This document shows positions 8,858 to 16,768 of a stretch of 64,000 nt of DNA, in pieces. Both the position numbers and the translations under genes were made by a program. The notes beneath the pieces were generated by a model. The model was not told the origin of the DNA. It did no database searches and saw nothing but the letters and a program-made list of their open reading frames with translations. The stretch spans positions 372,001 to 436,000 of the forward strand of contig NZ_FQWF01000001.1 of the NCBI RefSeq assembly GCF_900129585.1, in the 5' to 3' direction. Source of the DNA: Flavobacterium micromati (GTDB lineage Bacteria > Bacteroidota > Bacteroidia > Flavobacteriales > Flavobacteriaceae). Each line of letters begins with the position of its first letter. Position 1 is the stretch's first letter.

Positions 8858-9295
8858 AAAGGGAACTCATTATCAAAAATTATCTTAAAGTTAATGATAG
8901 ATTACTAAATTAGAAAGAAGCGTCTGCAGTATAAAATGTCAAAAATTTTGCACTCTCACTGCCTTTCGAGACTAAAATACTTTAAATAGAATTCAAGAAA
9001 AACATCAAGATTTAATGTTAATGTGATGTTAAAGTAAATTTATTGCAAATCTCATCCTTACAGCTAAAAGTGCTTATTCTAAAATTGATATTAAAAAAGC
9101 AGCTGAAGCGTATATTAAAAATAATAATATTTTATTCTAGTATATTCCTCGTCGCAAAATCTTTTTTTCTTGTAAACATTGAAATTCGTTATAAAAAATT
9201 TAAAATTAGTTACATTATTTGATGAATTGCAAACAACAAGGAATCCTTTATTAAGATAAAAAACAAGAAAGTAAATGGCAGAAGTTATTGAGTTT
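8858..9295. other. Intergenic region with one possible coding relic
   Basis: No intact gene is visible. Positions 9042-9140 read in one plus-strand frame as a short coding-like peptide ending at TAG (IANLILTAKSAYSKID..., 32 residues). It has an in-frame stop just upstream (9030) and no start codon, so at best it is the tail of a lost gene. The rest is A/T-rich without clear hairpins. Confidence 0.35.
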
Positions 9296-10225
9296 TTATT
9301 TTTGCATTTCTTCCAACAACCGCATCACATCTTCCTTTTTAAAAAGTTGCGTTCCGTCATTCATTGTAGCTGCAGTTCCGCAACAAACACCTATTTCAAT
9401 TACTTCTTTTAAAGTTTTATTTTGTGATAAAGCCCAAACCATGCCGCCAACCATGCTATCACCAGCGCCAACGGTACTTTTCTTTTCTACTTGCGGAGCT
9501 TTTACTAAATGAGTTTCGTCTTTTGAAATTAAAATAGCGCCGTCAGCTCCAAGAGAAACTACCACAATTTCTGTACTTCCATTTTCGATTAATTTATTAG
9601 CTGCTTTTTCGACCTCTGCTATTTCCAAATGATCAACACCAATTAGTTTTGCCAATTCACCAATATTTGGTTTGATTAAATAAACGCCTGTTTCTAGCAC
9701 TTTTTTTAACGCTTCGCCAGAAGTATCAATAACTACTTTTATATTAGATTGTTTTGCAATTGCTGCAATTTTTTGATAAAAATCAGTTTCTAAGCCTTCA
9801 TTTAAACTGCCGCTTATAACTAAATAATCAGTTGCTACACTTTTTATGCTTTGCAGTATTTGCTGCTTTTCGGTGGCTGAAAATTCATTTCCCGGAAACC
9901 CGAATCGATATTGTGATTTAGAATCGTTTTCAAAAGCTATAAAATTTTCTCTGGTCCAATTTTTAGTTTTGATAACAGTGTTTTCCATCTTTTGCTCCTC
10001 CAGTAATTGTTCCAGCATTTCGCCCGTTGATCCCCCAGAAGTAAAAATACAAGTAGAATTCCCTCCTAATTTCGCTATTGCTTTTGAAACATTAATACCG
10101 CCGCCGCCTGCATCATATCTTGGCACTCCACATCGAATTTTTTGCTCCGCAACCAGTCCTGTAAAATTTGTCGATTTATCCAATGAAGGATTTATGGTTA
10201 GGGTTGTAATTTTATTGTTTTTCAT
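9296..10225 (-). CDS. 1-phosphofructokinase-like PfkB family kinase
   Basis: From the ATG at 10225 the product is about 309 residues. It has the PfkB family layout: N-terminal LTINPSLDKSTNF followed by the glycine-rich AGGGGINVSKAIAKLGG (substrate-binding motif typical of fructose-1-phosphate, tagatose-6-phosphate and 6-phosphofructokinase II members), then VVSLGADGAILI and the catalytic/anion-hole motif VGAGDSMVGGMV. It should phosphorylate a sugar phosphate using ATP; the exact sugar is uncertain. An open frame extends 29 codons further upstream, but that part has no family similarity, so the internal ATG is preferred. It is divergent from thiL. Confidence 0.85.
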   Translation of the reverse strand: MKNNKITTLTINPSLDKSTNFTGLVAEQKIRCGVPRYDAGGGGINVSKAIAKLGGNSTCIFTSGGSTGEMLEQLLEEQKMENTVIKTKNWTRENFIAFENDSKSQYRFGFPGNEFSATEKQQILQSIKSVATDYLVISGSLNEGLETDFYQKIAAIAKQSNIKVVIDTSGEALKKVLETGVYLIKPNIGELAKLIGVDHLEIAEVEKAANKLIENGSTEIVVVSLGADGAILISKDETHLVKAPQVEKKSTVGAGDSMVGGMVWALSQNKTLKEVIEIGVCCGTAATMNDGTQLFKKEDVMRLLEEMQK

Positions 10226-10346
10226 GGTTGTTTCTTTTAAAAATAAAGATAAAATAAAAGCTTTGGTTCTACCGAAAATTTTAAATCTAATTTTAGTGTT
10301 GTATTCCTGCATTTTTAGATTAATTCAAAAACACCACGAGCCGTCG

Positions 10347-10402
10347 AGTCTTTGTGGCAAACAAAAACACTTCCAGTCTTTACGGCAAACAAAAATCCTT
10401 CG
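10347..10402 (+). repeat. Tandem pair of 28-bp repeats upstream of thiL
   Basis: Two adjacent 28-bp units begin AGTCTTTGTGGCAAAC (10347) and AGTCTTTACGGCAAAC (10375) and differ at only a few positions. They end exactly where the thiL promoter box begins, and lie in the gap between two divergent genes. Confidence 0.8.
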
Positions 10403-10410
10403 TACCTTTG
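10403..10410 (+). promoter_or_regulatory. Promoter box of thiL (near-leaderless)
   Basis: TACCTTTG (TAnnTTTG) ends four bases before the thiL ATG at 10415. Transcription therefore probably begins at or next to the start codon. Confidence 0.65.
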
Positions 10411-10414
10411 TAAC

Positions 10415-11461
10415 ATGATAGAAGATAAAAACCCGCAACGCACGAGTATCGCTCAATTAGGCGAATTTGGACTGATAGATCATTTGACGAAAAATTTTAC
10501 AATTAATCAAGATTCCACAATAAAAGGAATTGGAGATGATGCTGCAGTTTTAGATTTTAAAGACAAAAAAGTAGTGGTTTCAACTGATTTATTGATTGAA
10601 GGCGTACACTTTGATTTGGCATACATGCCTTTAAAACATTTAGGATACAAAGCAGTTATAGTAAACATCTCTGATATTTGCGCCATGAATGCCAAAGCGA
10701 CGCAAATCACGGTCTCAGTTGCAGTTTCTAATCGATTCCCACTAGAGGCGTTAGATGAATTATTTGCGGGAATCACGCACGCAGCAATTGAATATAACGT
10801 TGATGTTATTGGCGGCGACACCACCTCATCTCAAAAAGGATTGATCATTAGTATTACCGCAATTGGCGAAGCTAATGAAGATGAAATTGTTTACAGAAAC
10901 GGTGCTAAAGAAACTGATTTGTTAGTTGTAACCGGTGATATTGGTGCTGCCTACATGGGGTTACAAGTTTTAGAGCGAGAAAAACAAGTGTTTCAAGTTA
11001 ACCCAAATTCTCAACCTGATTTAGATGCTTACACGTATTTAATAGAACGTCAATTAAAACCAGAAGCTCGAAAAGATGTGCGAACTTTATTGCACGCTTT
11101 AGAAATAAAACCTACGTCAATGATTGATATTTCTGATGGATTGTCATCGGAAATTATGCATTTGTGCAAACAATCTAAAGTTGGTTGTAATTTATACGAA
11201 GACAAATTACCAATCGATCCGCAGTTTATCAATGTATGCGAAGAATTCAATATTGATAGCACAACTGTAGCAATAAATGGCGGCGAAGATTATGAGCTGC
11301 TTTTCACCATTGCGATGGAAGATTTTGAAAAAATAAAAGGAAATCCAAATTTTACCATTATTGGTCACATGACCCAAGAAAGTGAAGGAATTCATTTAGT
11401 TACTCGAGCCAACACTAAAATTGCTCTCAAAGCTCGTGGATGGAATGCTTTGAGTGAGTAA
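10415..11461 (+). CDS. thiL: Thiamine-monophosphate kinase
   Basis: The product from ATG 10415 is 348 residues and has the ThiL (AIR synthase/PurM-like) organisation: QLGEFGLIDHL at the N-terminus, the metal-binding IGDDAAVLDF, STDLLIEGVHFDL, then DICAMNAKATQITVSVAV and VIGGDTTSS, and later SMIDISDGLSSEIMHL and INGGEDYELLFT. ThiL phosphorylates thiamine monophosphate to the active cofactor thiamine diphosphate with ATP. The longer frame from 10352 would read through the 28-bp repeats and promoter box, so it is not used. No other thiamine gene is adjacent. A bidirectional terminator follows. Confidence 0.95.
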   Translation: MIEDKNPQRTSIAQLGEFGLIDHLTKNFTINQDSTIKGIGDDAAVLDFKDKKVVVSTDLLIEGVHFDLAYMPLKHLGYKAVIVNISDICAMNAKATQITVSVAVSNRFPLEALDELFAGITHAAIEYNVDVIGGDTTSSQKGLIISITAIGEANEDEIVYRNGAKETDLLVVTGDIGAAYMGLQVLEREKQVFQVNPNSQPDLDAYTYLIERQLKPEARKDVRTLLHALEIKPTSMIDISDGLSSEIMHLCKQSKVGCNLYEDKLPIDPQFINVCEEFNIDSTTVAINGGEDYELLFTIAMEDFEKIKGNPNFTIIGHMTQESEGIHLVTRANTKIALKARGWNALSE

Positions 11462-11477
11462 AAATTACTATAAAAAC

Positions 11478-11507
11478 AAAAACGACATTTATCAAAATGT
11501 CGTTTTT
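11478..11507. terminator. Bidirectional terminator between thiL and the response regulator
   Basis: A 13-bp stem (AAAAACGACATTT with its complement, loop ATCA) with T/A runs on both flanks lies between convergent genes. Confidence 0.8.
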
Positions 11508-11532
11508 TGTTTTATGGTTATAAAAAGAAACA

Positions 11533-12252
11533 TTAAAATAGTAAGCCTTTATTTTTAGCTTCACGAACTAATTCGCTATCACTTTCTTGACTAATATTTA
11601 ATAATTCCTTCAAATTTACTTTCCTTTGTTTTATTGCACTTATTGATATAGGAATGTACTTTGTCATATCACTTAGAGCCGTTCCTTTGGACAAATGAAA
11701 TAATATTAACTTATCAAACTGATCTATTTCGATTTTATCCGCTTCAGATTGTGCTAACATTTTTAATACCGATTCACTATAATAATTCTTCGAATTGATC
11801 ACTTTATCAAATGCAAAAATAAGTTCGTCAAAGGTTAAATCATTTTTAATCACTAATCCTGCAGGATTGATTGTTTTAATGATTGTCTTTATTTTTAATA
11901 ATTCAGTGAACATGGTTAGCAAAATAATTTTACAATTAGGCATGTACTGCGCTATTAATTTAGCTAAATCTTCACCCGAAAAAATGTTCTCTTCTTCGTA
12001 AGCAGGCATACTGATATCTAAAAAAGCAATATCAAAAGGCGTCGCATTGGGCTCTGTAATTAATCGGTATCCTGATTCACAATCTTGTCCTTGACTAATA
12101 TCAAACTTAAATTCGTCAGGAAGGTAACGCGTAATTGCGTTCTTATATCCCTCAATAATAAATCGGTGATCATCTACGATTAATATTTTTTTATGAGTAA
12201 CTACTTTATTATTCAAATTAACAGCATTTTCTTCTGAATTATTTATGTCCAT
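11533..12252 (-). CDS. NarL/LuxR-type response regulator
   Basis: From ATG 12252 the product is 239 residues. A receiver domain begins KKILIVDDHRFIIEGYKNAI, with the phosphoacceptor Asp in DIAFLDISMPAY and the conserved Lys in GLVIKNDLTFDEL. The C-terminal part (IDQFDKLILFHLSKGTALSDMTKYIPISISAIKQRK) is a LuxR/NarL-like helix-turn-helix. It should bind DNA when phosphorylated by the neighbouring histidine kinase. The ATG overlaps the kinase stop by 10 bases, the usual sign of a coupled two-component pair. A longer frame to 12324 runs inside the kinase gene and is not favoured. The regulated genes are not evident. Confidence 0.87.
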   Translation of the reverse strand: MDINNSEENAVNLNNKVVTHKKILIVDDHRFIIEGYKNAITRYLPDEFKFDISQGQDCESGYRLITEPNATPFDIAFLDISMPAYEEENIFSGEDLAKLIAQYMPNCKIILLTMFTELLKIKTIIKTINPAGLVIKNDLTFDELIFAFDKVINSKNYYSESVLKMLAQSEADKIEIDQFDKLILFHLSKGTALSDMTKYIPISISAIKQRKVNLKELLNISQESDSELVREAKNKGLLF

Positions 12253-14273
12253 TGTATTGGTATTGTCACTGTAATAATTGTTCCTTCTCCTTTTTTCGAA
12301 TTGATCTCCACTTGCCCTTGACATTCATTAGTTCGAAAAAGAATATTTTGTATACCAATTCCTTTTTTTACCGTTTTAAAGTTAAATCCTATACCATCAT
12401 CTGAAACATTTAAAATTAGATTGTTTTGTTCCTTTTTTAGGTCAATTTTTATATGAGCAGAATTAGCATATTTATTGCTGTTTTGCAATGCTTCCTGAAT
12501 AATACGATATAAATTTATTTTTATCGAATTGCTGATTTTTTCCCATTTTATATTAGAGTCAATGTTCGAATTAAATATAGAATGAAAGGTCTTTTTTTGC
12601 TCCTCAAATAAATTATCAACGATTGCGACGAAGTTATTAATTAATTCCGATTTTTCTCTACTAAGATCATGAGAAATTTCGCGAATGTCTTGTTCGATGT
12701 CTTTTAACTCGTTCAAATAAACGTCTCGTTGAATAATAGAAAGGTCATCTTGAAAACCTTTAAGTCCATCTAGATTCATACGAACACCAAACATTCGTCC
12801 TAAAACGCCATCATGTAATTCTCTGGCGACTCTATTTTTCTCTTGAATTCTATTGACTTCGATTGAATTTTGCTGCGAGATCATTAAATTATAGATTTCA
12901 GCATTAGCAACTTGCTGTTGCTGCTTAAACAATAATTCTCTATTTTTTACTTTTTGAGCTTTTACAACAAAAATAAATAAAACTAAAATTCCCAAACCAC
13001 TGAAAATAAAAATCAGATTTCTATTTTGAGTTAATAAATCAGTATTTTCATTTTTTATTTGATCCGTTTCATATTCTATACGAGTAAACTTTTCTCCCAT
13101 TTTACGTTCCGCCTTTTGAAGGCTATCGTTAATATGAATGTATTTTTTCGAATACTTAGCGGCTTTTTGCGGTTCTAAAATAGACAATCGCTTTAGTGCT
13201 AATAAAACACTTCTGTAGTTTTTTGAAGCTATAGATTGATTGAGTGCCTCTCGCAGATATTGTAGCGATTTTATAGAATCATTTCTTTTTAGGAAATATT
13301 CTGACAAACGCATTTTACTTACAATAATTCCCGACGTTAATTTCAAACTTTCACGAAGTTTTAGCGATTGATAAAACTGTTCTGGCAAACCATTAAAATC
13401 TCCAGTTTTAAATTTAGAATAAGCTAAATTATCTAGGAGCATTGCGTATAAAACTGGTTTATCTGTTTTTAAATTTTTTTGGTTTATGCCTTCTCTAAAA
13501 TATTTTATAGATTCATTGTACTGATTCTTATTTTGATACACATAGCCCGCATTATTTAGCGATTCCGCTCTAGCTTGAAAAACTGAAGGAATTGCTTTAT
13601 CGTCAATACTACTTAAAGCTTTGGCGTGATATTCAATAGCTCTATCATAATCTCCTACTTCATTTTGAATTAGTCCTAATAAATTATAAGAATTATATAC
13701 AAGTTCACTGGTTCTTTCAGATCTTACTGCCCGTAATGCATTAATAACAGCGATTTCACTTCCAAGAAAATCACCCTCATTAAATTGTAATAATGCTTTG
13801 CTAAATCTAGTCTTAGCAACATTTTTAGTATCACCTTTATTCACAAAAATTTTTTCAGCTTTAAAATAGTATAGAAATGCACTATCCGAAAGAGACTGCG
13901 TAACATAGTAATCGCCTAAATAAGTGAAAGCTTTTGCTTTACCTAAAGAATCATTCATTTCCTCAGATTTTTCAACCAGAAGATTGACAATATTTCTGAA
14001 TTGAATCCAATTGCTCATATTATAGTACCGATTTGCTACTTTAAATAAATTGAGTTGGTTTAAAGAATCATTTGGTTGATCCATTATAATTATGAAAGCT
14101 TTTCTATTGAGTTGTTCACGCCTCTCTAATGACAAATTAAAATCGTTTGCCATTGATAAATAAGATGAAAGACTGTCTTTGGTCTCTTTTTTAATTCTTC
14201 CAAAATTCTCTTTTTCGTTACACGAAAAAAAAAATAGCGAAATAAGCAAAATTAATTGATAATTTTTTTTCAA
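12243..14273 (-). CDS. TPR-containing sensor histidine kinase (HisKA_3 type)
   Basis: 676 residues. The start is TTG at 14273, giving a lipoprotein-like N-terminus (MKKNYQLILLISLFFFSC). Residues about 60-400 are helical TPR-like repeats (repeated Y..A/F..G pattern), a sensor arrangement common in Bacteroidota. One transmembrane helix spans about 419-438 and is followed by a coiled coil. The HisKA_3 dimerisation helix carries ELHDG with His487, and the ATPase domain shows EALQNSNKYANSA and DDGIG (625-629). It should autophosphorylate and pass phosphate to the overlapping NarL-type regulator. The combination of lipobox and transmembrane helix means the N-terminus may be either a lipid anchor or a cleaved signal. 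Confidence 0.9.
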   Translation of the reverse strand: MKKNYQLILLISLFFFSCNEKENFGRIKKETKDSLSSYLSMANDFNLSLERREQLNRKAFIIIMDQPNDSLNQLNLFKVANRYYNMSNWIQFRNIVNLLVEKSEEMNDSLGKAKAFTYLGDYYVTQSLSDSAFLYYFKAEKIFVNKGDTKNVAKTRFSKALLQFNEGDFLGSEIAVINALRAVRSERTSELVYNSYNLLGLIQNEVGDYDRAIEYHAKALSSIDDKAIPSVFQARAESLNNAGYVYQNKNQYNESIKYFREGINQKNLKTDKPVLYAMLLDNLAYSKFKTGDFNGLPEQFYQSLKLRESLKLTSGIIVSKMRLSEYFLKRNDSIKSLQYLREALNQSIASKNYRSVLLALKRLSILEPQKAAKYSKKYIHINDSLQKAERKMGEKFTRIEYETDQIKNENTDLLTQNRNLIFIFSGLGILVLFIFVVKAQKVKNRELLFKQQQQVANAEIYNLMISQQNSIEVNRIQEKNRVARELHDGVLGRMFGVRMNLDGLKGFQDDLSIIQRDVYLNELKDIEQDIREISHDLSREKSELINNFVAIVDNLFEEQKKTFHSIFNSNIDSNIKWEKISNSIKINLYRIIQEALQNSNKYANSAHIKIDLKKEQNNLILNVSDDGIGFNFKTVKKGIGIQNILFRTNECQGQVEINSKKGEGTIITVTIPIQWT

Positions 14274-14313
14274 TAGTTCTGTAGAATAATAACAAAAATA
14301 GCAAAACTAATCA

Positions 14314-14346
14314 CAATAAAAAAGGCTGTCAATAAAATTGACAGCC
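14314..14346 (-). terminator. Terminator of the repeat-protein gene
   Basis: On the minus strand GGCTGTCAA / TTGACAGCC (9 bp, five-base loop) is followed by a run of T. It lies 29 bases beyond the stop of the 14-residue repeat protein. Confidence 0.85.
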
Positions 14347-14374
14347 TAAAGCTAATTTTTTTTCAATATTATTA

Positions 14375-14662
14375 TTATTCATCTACTTTTTTATTTCCTC
14401 CAGCAGATCCTGCACCAATTATATCAACTTTTTTATTTCCTCCAGCGGATCCAGCACCAATTATATCAACTTTCTTATTTCCTCCAGCGGATCCAGCTCC
14501 GATAATATCTACTTTTTTATTTCCTCCAGCAGATCCAGCCCCAATAATTTCAACATTTCCATTACCATCTATTTTTACAGTTGGTTCTGTATCAGGAGTT
14601 GTAAAAGAAGTTAGTACCATTACTAGAGAGAATAAACCGGCTGTTAAGATTACTTTTTTCAT
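14375..14662 (-). CDS. Small secreted tandem-repeat protein (four 14-residue repeats)
   Basis: From ATG 14662 the product is 95 residues: a signal peptide (MKKVILTAGLFSLVMVLTSF), a short linker TTPDTEPTVKIDGNGN, then four consecutive copies of V(D/E)IIGAGSAGGNKK and a terminal VDE. No known family is recognised. The Gly/Ala/Ser turn followed by NKK in each unit could stack as a small beta-solenoid or present Lys-rich loops, but this is speculation. It is flanked by a TPR histidine kinase on one side and a LytTR regulator on the other, all on the minus strand, each apparently separately terminated. A longer frame to 14707 has a non-signal N-terminus and is rejected. Confidence 0.7.
   Translation of the reverse strand: MKKVILTAGLFSLVMVLTSFTTPDTEPTVKIDGNGNVEIIGAGSAGGNKKVDIIGAGSAGGNKKVDIIGAGSAGGNKKVDIIGAGSAGGNKKVDE
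14387..14554 (-). repeat. Four in-frame 42-bp tandem repeats
   Basis: Four adjacent 42-bp units encode the 14-residue repeats of the secreted protein. They are nearly identical at the DNA level, so copy number could change by slippage or recombination without breaking the frame. Confidence 0.85.
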
Positions 14663-14833
14663 AATTTGGTTATTGTTAGATTTATAAAGTTTGTTTTTTA
14701 GAATCAAGTTAGCTTTGATTTCTGAGATAAAACTACAGATAGAAAAATACTTACAGAAGTTAAAAACCCTTTATATGGTAGAACATAGCCATGTGGTAGT
14801 AAATGGCGGTCAAATTATGGTAGATGGAATATT

Positions 14834-15646
14834 TTATATTTCTAGGTAATTCCCATTTGCAAAATCAGCAATTATAAGATCTATATTATTCTTATAAGAT
14901 CTTGAAAATGGCAGTTTTAACGCGCTGTTCTTGATGAAACATACTGAATTACCTGTGTGAATTCGGGCAATATAGTTGCGATTGATTATAAAACTATTGT
15001 GAATTCTAATAAAAGGATTTGAAAGTGATTTCTCAAAATGTTTTAACGTTTTAAACGCTGTTATCATTTCACCAGTACAAAGATGAATATCTGTTGAATT
15101 ATTGTCAGCTTTCAAATAACAAATGTCTCTTGTATCAATATATCGATAATCACCATACGATTTTATACACAATATAAGGGAGTCCTGATCTACTATTCTT
15201 GGACAATGATCTGTGGTTTCCTGATTTTCAGTAATTACTGTTGCCACCAATGGTGCTGCTTGTATATTGAAATTAGACTTATTTATTTTCAAAATCATTT
15301 TGACCAAGTCAATTTTGTTTATTGGCTTTAGGATATAATCATTAACTCCATATTGAATTGCATCAAAGGCTAAATGTTTCTTTTTGGTTGTAACAATAAT
15401 TTTGGGAAGTACTTGTAAATAGCGATGCAATTCATTTATTAAAGAAAGCGAAAGATTGCTGGATACATTAATTGGGTCAATCTCTAAAAAGATTATATCT
15501 GGGCGATATTCTAGTGCAAAGTTTAAACCATCGGAGTAATTTGTTGCGGATGTTATGTAAGTTAGTTCAACAATGCTGTCAGCAGCTTTTTTTGTCATCA
15601 AAACACCCTCTTGATCATCATCAATAATAATATACGAATAATTCAT
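14834..15646 (-). CDS. LytTR-type response regulator with Glu at the receiver phosphosite
   Basis: From ATG 15646 the product is 270 residues. A receiver domain (1-125) has the acidic cluster IIIDDD at 6-11, the switch Thr in IIVTTKKKH and the conserved Lys in NDYILKPINK. At the phosphoacceptor position the usual LD is replaced by LE (Glu55 in IIFLEIDP). The C-terminal LytTR DNA-binding domain is complete, with YLKADNNSTDIHL, FIRIHNSFIINRNYIARI and LPFSRSYKNNI. No partner kinase is adjacent; the nearest one has its own regulator. The Glu may mimic phosphorylation, so the protein could act without a kinase. The TTG three bases upstream is the alternative start. Confidence 0.87.
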   Translation of the reverse strand: MNYSYIIIDDDQEGVLMTKKAADSIVELTYITSATNYSDGLNFALEYRPDIIFLEIDPINVSSNLSLSLINELHRYLQVLPKIIVTTKKKHLAFDAIQYGVNDYILKPINKIDLVKMILKINKSNFNIQAAPLVATVITENQETTDHCPRIVDQDSLILCIKSYGDYRYIDTRDICYLKADNNSTDIHLCTGEMITAFKTLKHFEKSLSNPFIRIHNSFIINRNYIARIHTGNSVCFIKNSALKLPFSRSYKNNIDLIIADFANGNYLEI

Positions 15647-16126
15647 CAATGGTTTTTTGCTGAAACTGTTAATCGTAAATAAATTAAATATCCCAAATAG
15701 TATTATAATGGATAGTCAATAAACTTCGTTGGTTTAGTTAAGTGCTTGAAAATAAACTAATTTAAGAATGCAACAACCCTATTTTTCATTTAAAAATAGA
15801 CAATTGTATATTTTGCTCATGGGGTTGTTAATATATTTGTAAAAAATGTTAAAACATTGGGATTAAAAGCAAATATATCCGCTGATCAACATAGATTTTA
15901 AGTTAACAGATTACGCAATATTATAAATTTTTAGCTAAAATAGTATTTATTGTGAATATTGTTGTTAATGAAAAATTTGTAAATAAAATTAAAAATCTAT
16001 TAGGAAAAGCTCTCGAACTATTTTCCTTGTCAAATAATTAAACTTACGGGTAAAAATAGTATTAAATAAAATTAAATTAAAAACGCTAAATCTTACAAAT
16101 TAATCCTGCTTTTATCAAAAAAGTCT
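15647..16126. other. A/T-rich divergent intergenic region
   Basis: This gap of about 480 bases separates the LytTR gene and a divergent outer-membrane protein gene. A plus-strand TATATTTG at 15832-15839 fits the promoter consensus but lies nearly 290 bases ahead of the next gene. No coding frame, long hairpin or repeat was recognised. Confidence 0.4.
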
Positions 16127-16657
16127 ATGAAAAAACTATTTATTGTACTGTGTTTATCTTCTTTTCTAATTGGTTTTAGCCAGCAAAAGGATACGACTGA
16201 TTTCAAAAGAAATGAATTAAAAGGAAATACATTGTTTTTAATACTAGGAAATTTTGAAGCTTCATATGAACGCATTCTATCTAAAGAATCAGGTATTGGA
16301 GTTGCGATTAGTAAACCTTTTGATAAAGACCAGTGGAACATCAATTATGCGTTAACGGCCTATTATCGTTATTATTTTGGAAAAAAAGTAGCTGCTGGAT
16401 TTTTTGTAGAGCGATTCAGTATGATCAATACAGGAATTTCACATGTATCGTATAGATCGGACAATAATGGTAATTTAATAATTATAGACAAAGATCGTTT
16501 TACAGATTTTGCCCTTGGTTTTGGTTTAGGTTCGAAATGGGTTCATAAAAGAGGATTTACCTTTGAAATTAATGCTGGTATAGGGCGCAACTTATTTAGT
16601 GATGAAAGTCCCGAGGTTGTTGGACGAGGCGGGATAACTTTAGGTTATAGATTTTAA
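16127..16657 (+). CDS. Putative outer-membrane beta-barrel protein (DUF3575-like)
   Basis: 176 residues with a signal peptide (MKKLFIVLCLSSFLIGFSQ) and alternating hydrophobic strands with aromatic residues: LFLILGNFEASYERIL, INYALTAYYRYYFGKK, AAGFFVERFSMINTG, FALGFGLGSKWV, GFTFEINAGIGRNLF and a C-terminal ITLGYRF ending in Phe. The last feature is typical of proteins inserted in the outer membrane. The overall pattern resembles small eight-stranded barrels of the DUF3575 type found in Bacteroidota. No enzymatic role is suggested. It is monocistronic and followed by a strong terminator. Confidence 0.72.
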   Translation: MKKLFIVLCLSSFLIGFSQQKDTTDFKRNELKGNTLFLILGNFEASYERILSKESGIGVAISKPFDKDQWNINYALTAYYRYYFGKKVAAGFFVERFSMINTGISHVSYRSDNNGNLIIIDKDRFTDFALGFGLGSKWVHKRGFTFEINAGIGRNLFSDESPEVVGRGGITLGYRF

Positions 16658-16680
16658 TTTTTTTCTTCACTAAAAGTAAA

Positions 16681-16712
16681 AATCCCAAATTCTATTATTA
16701 GAATTTGGGATT
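16681..16712. terminator. Bidirectional terminator before glyS
   Basis: A 14-bp perfect stem AATCCCAAATTCTA with its complement (loop TTAT), followed by T on the plus strand, lies between convergent genes. Confidence 0.8.
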
Positions 16713-16768
16713 TTTTCAAATCTAAATTACCCTTTGGAATTTGGAATTTCAGTATTGGAATTTACTTT

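Noticed and set aside
9042..9140. Short coding-like stretch ending in TAG
   Set aside because: No start codon and an in-frame stop just upstream; too short to name. Kept only as a note in the intergenic entry.
9846..10418. 190-residue plus-strand frame opposite the PfkB kinase
   Set aside because: Shadow of the kinase gene; it crosses the tandem repeat and promoter of thiL.
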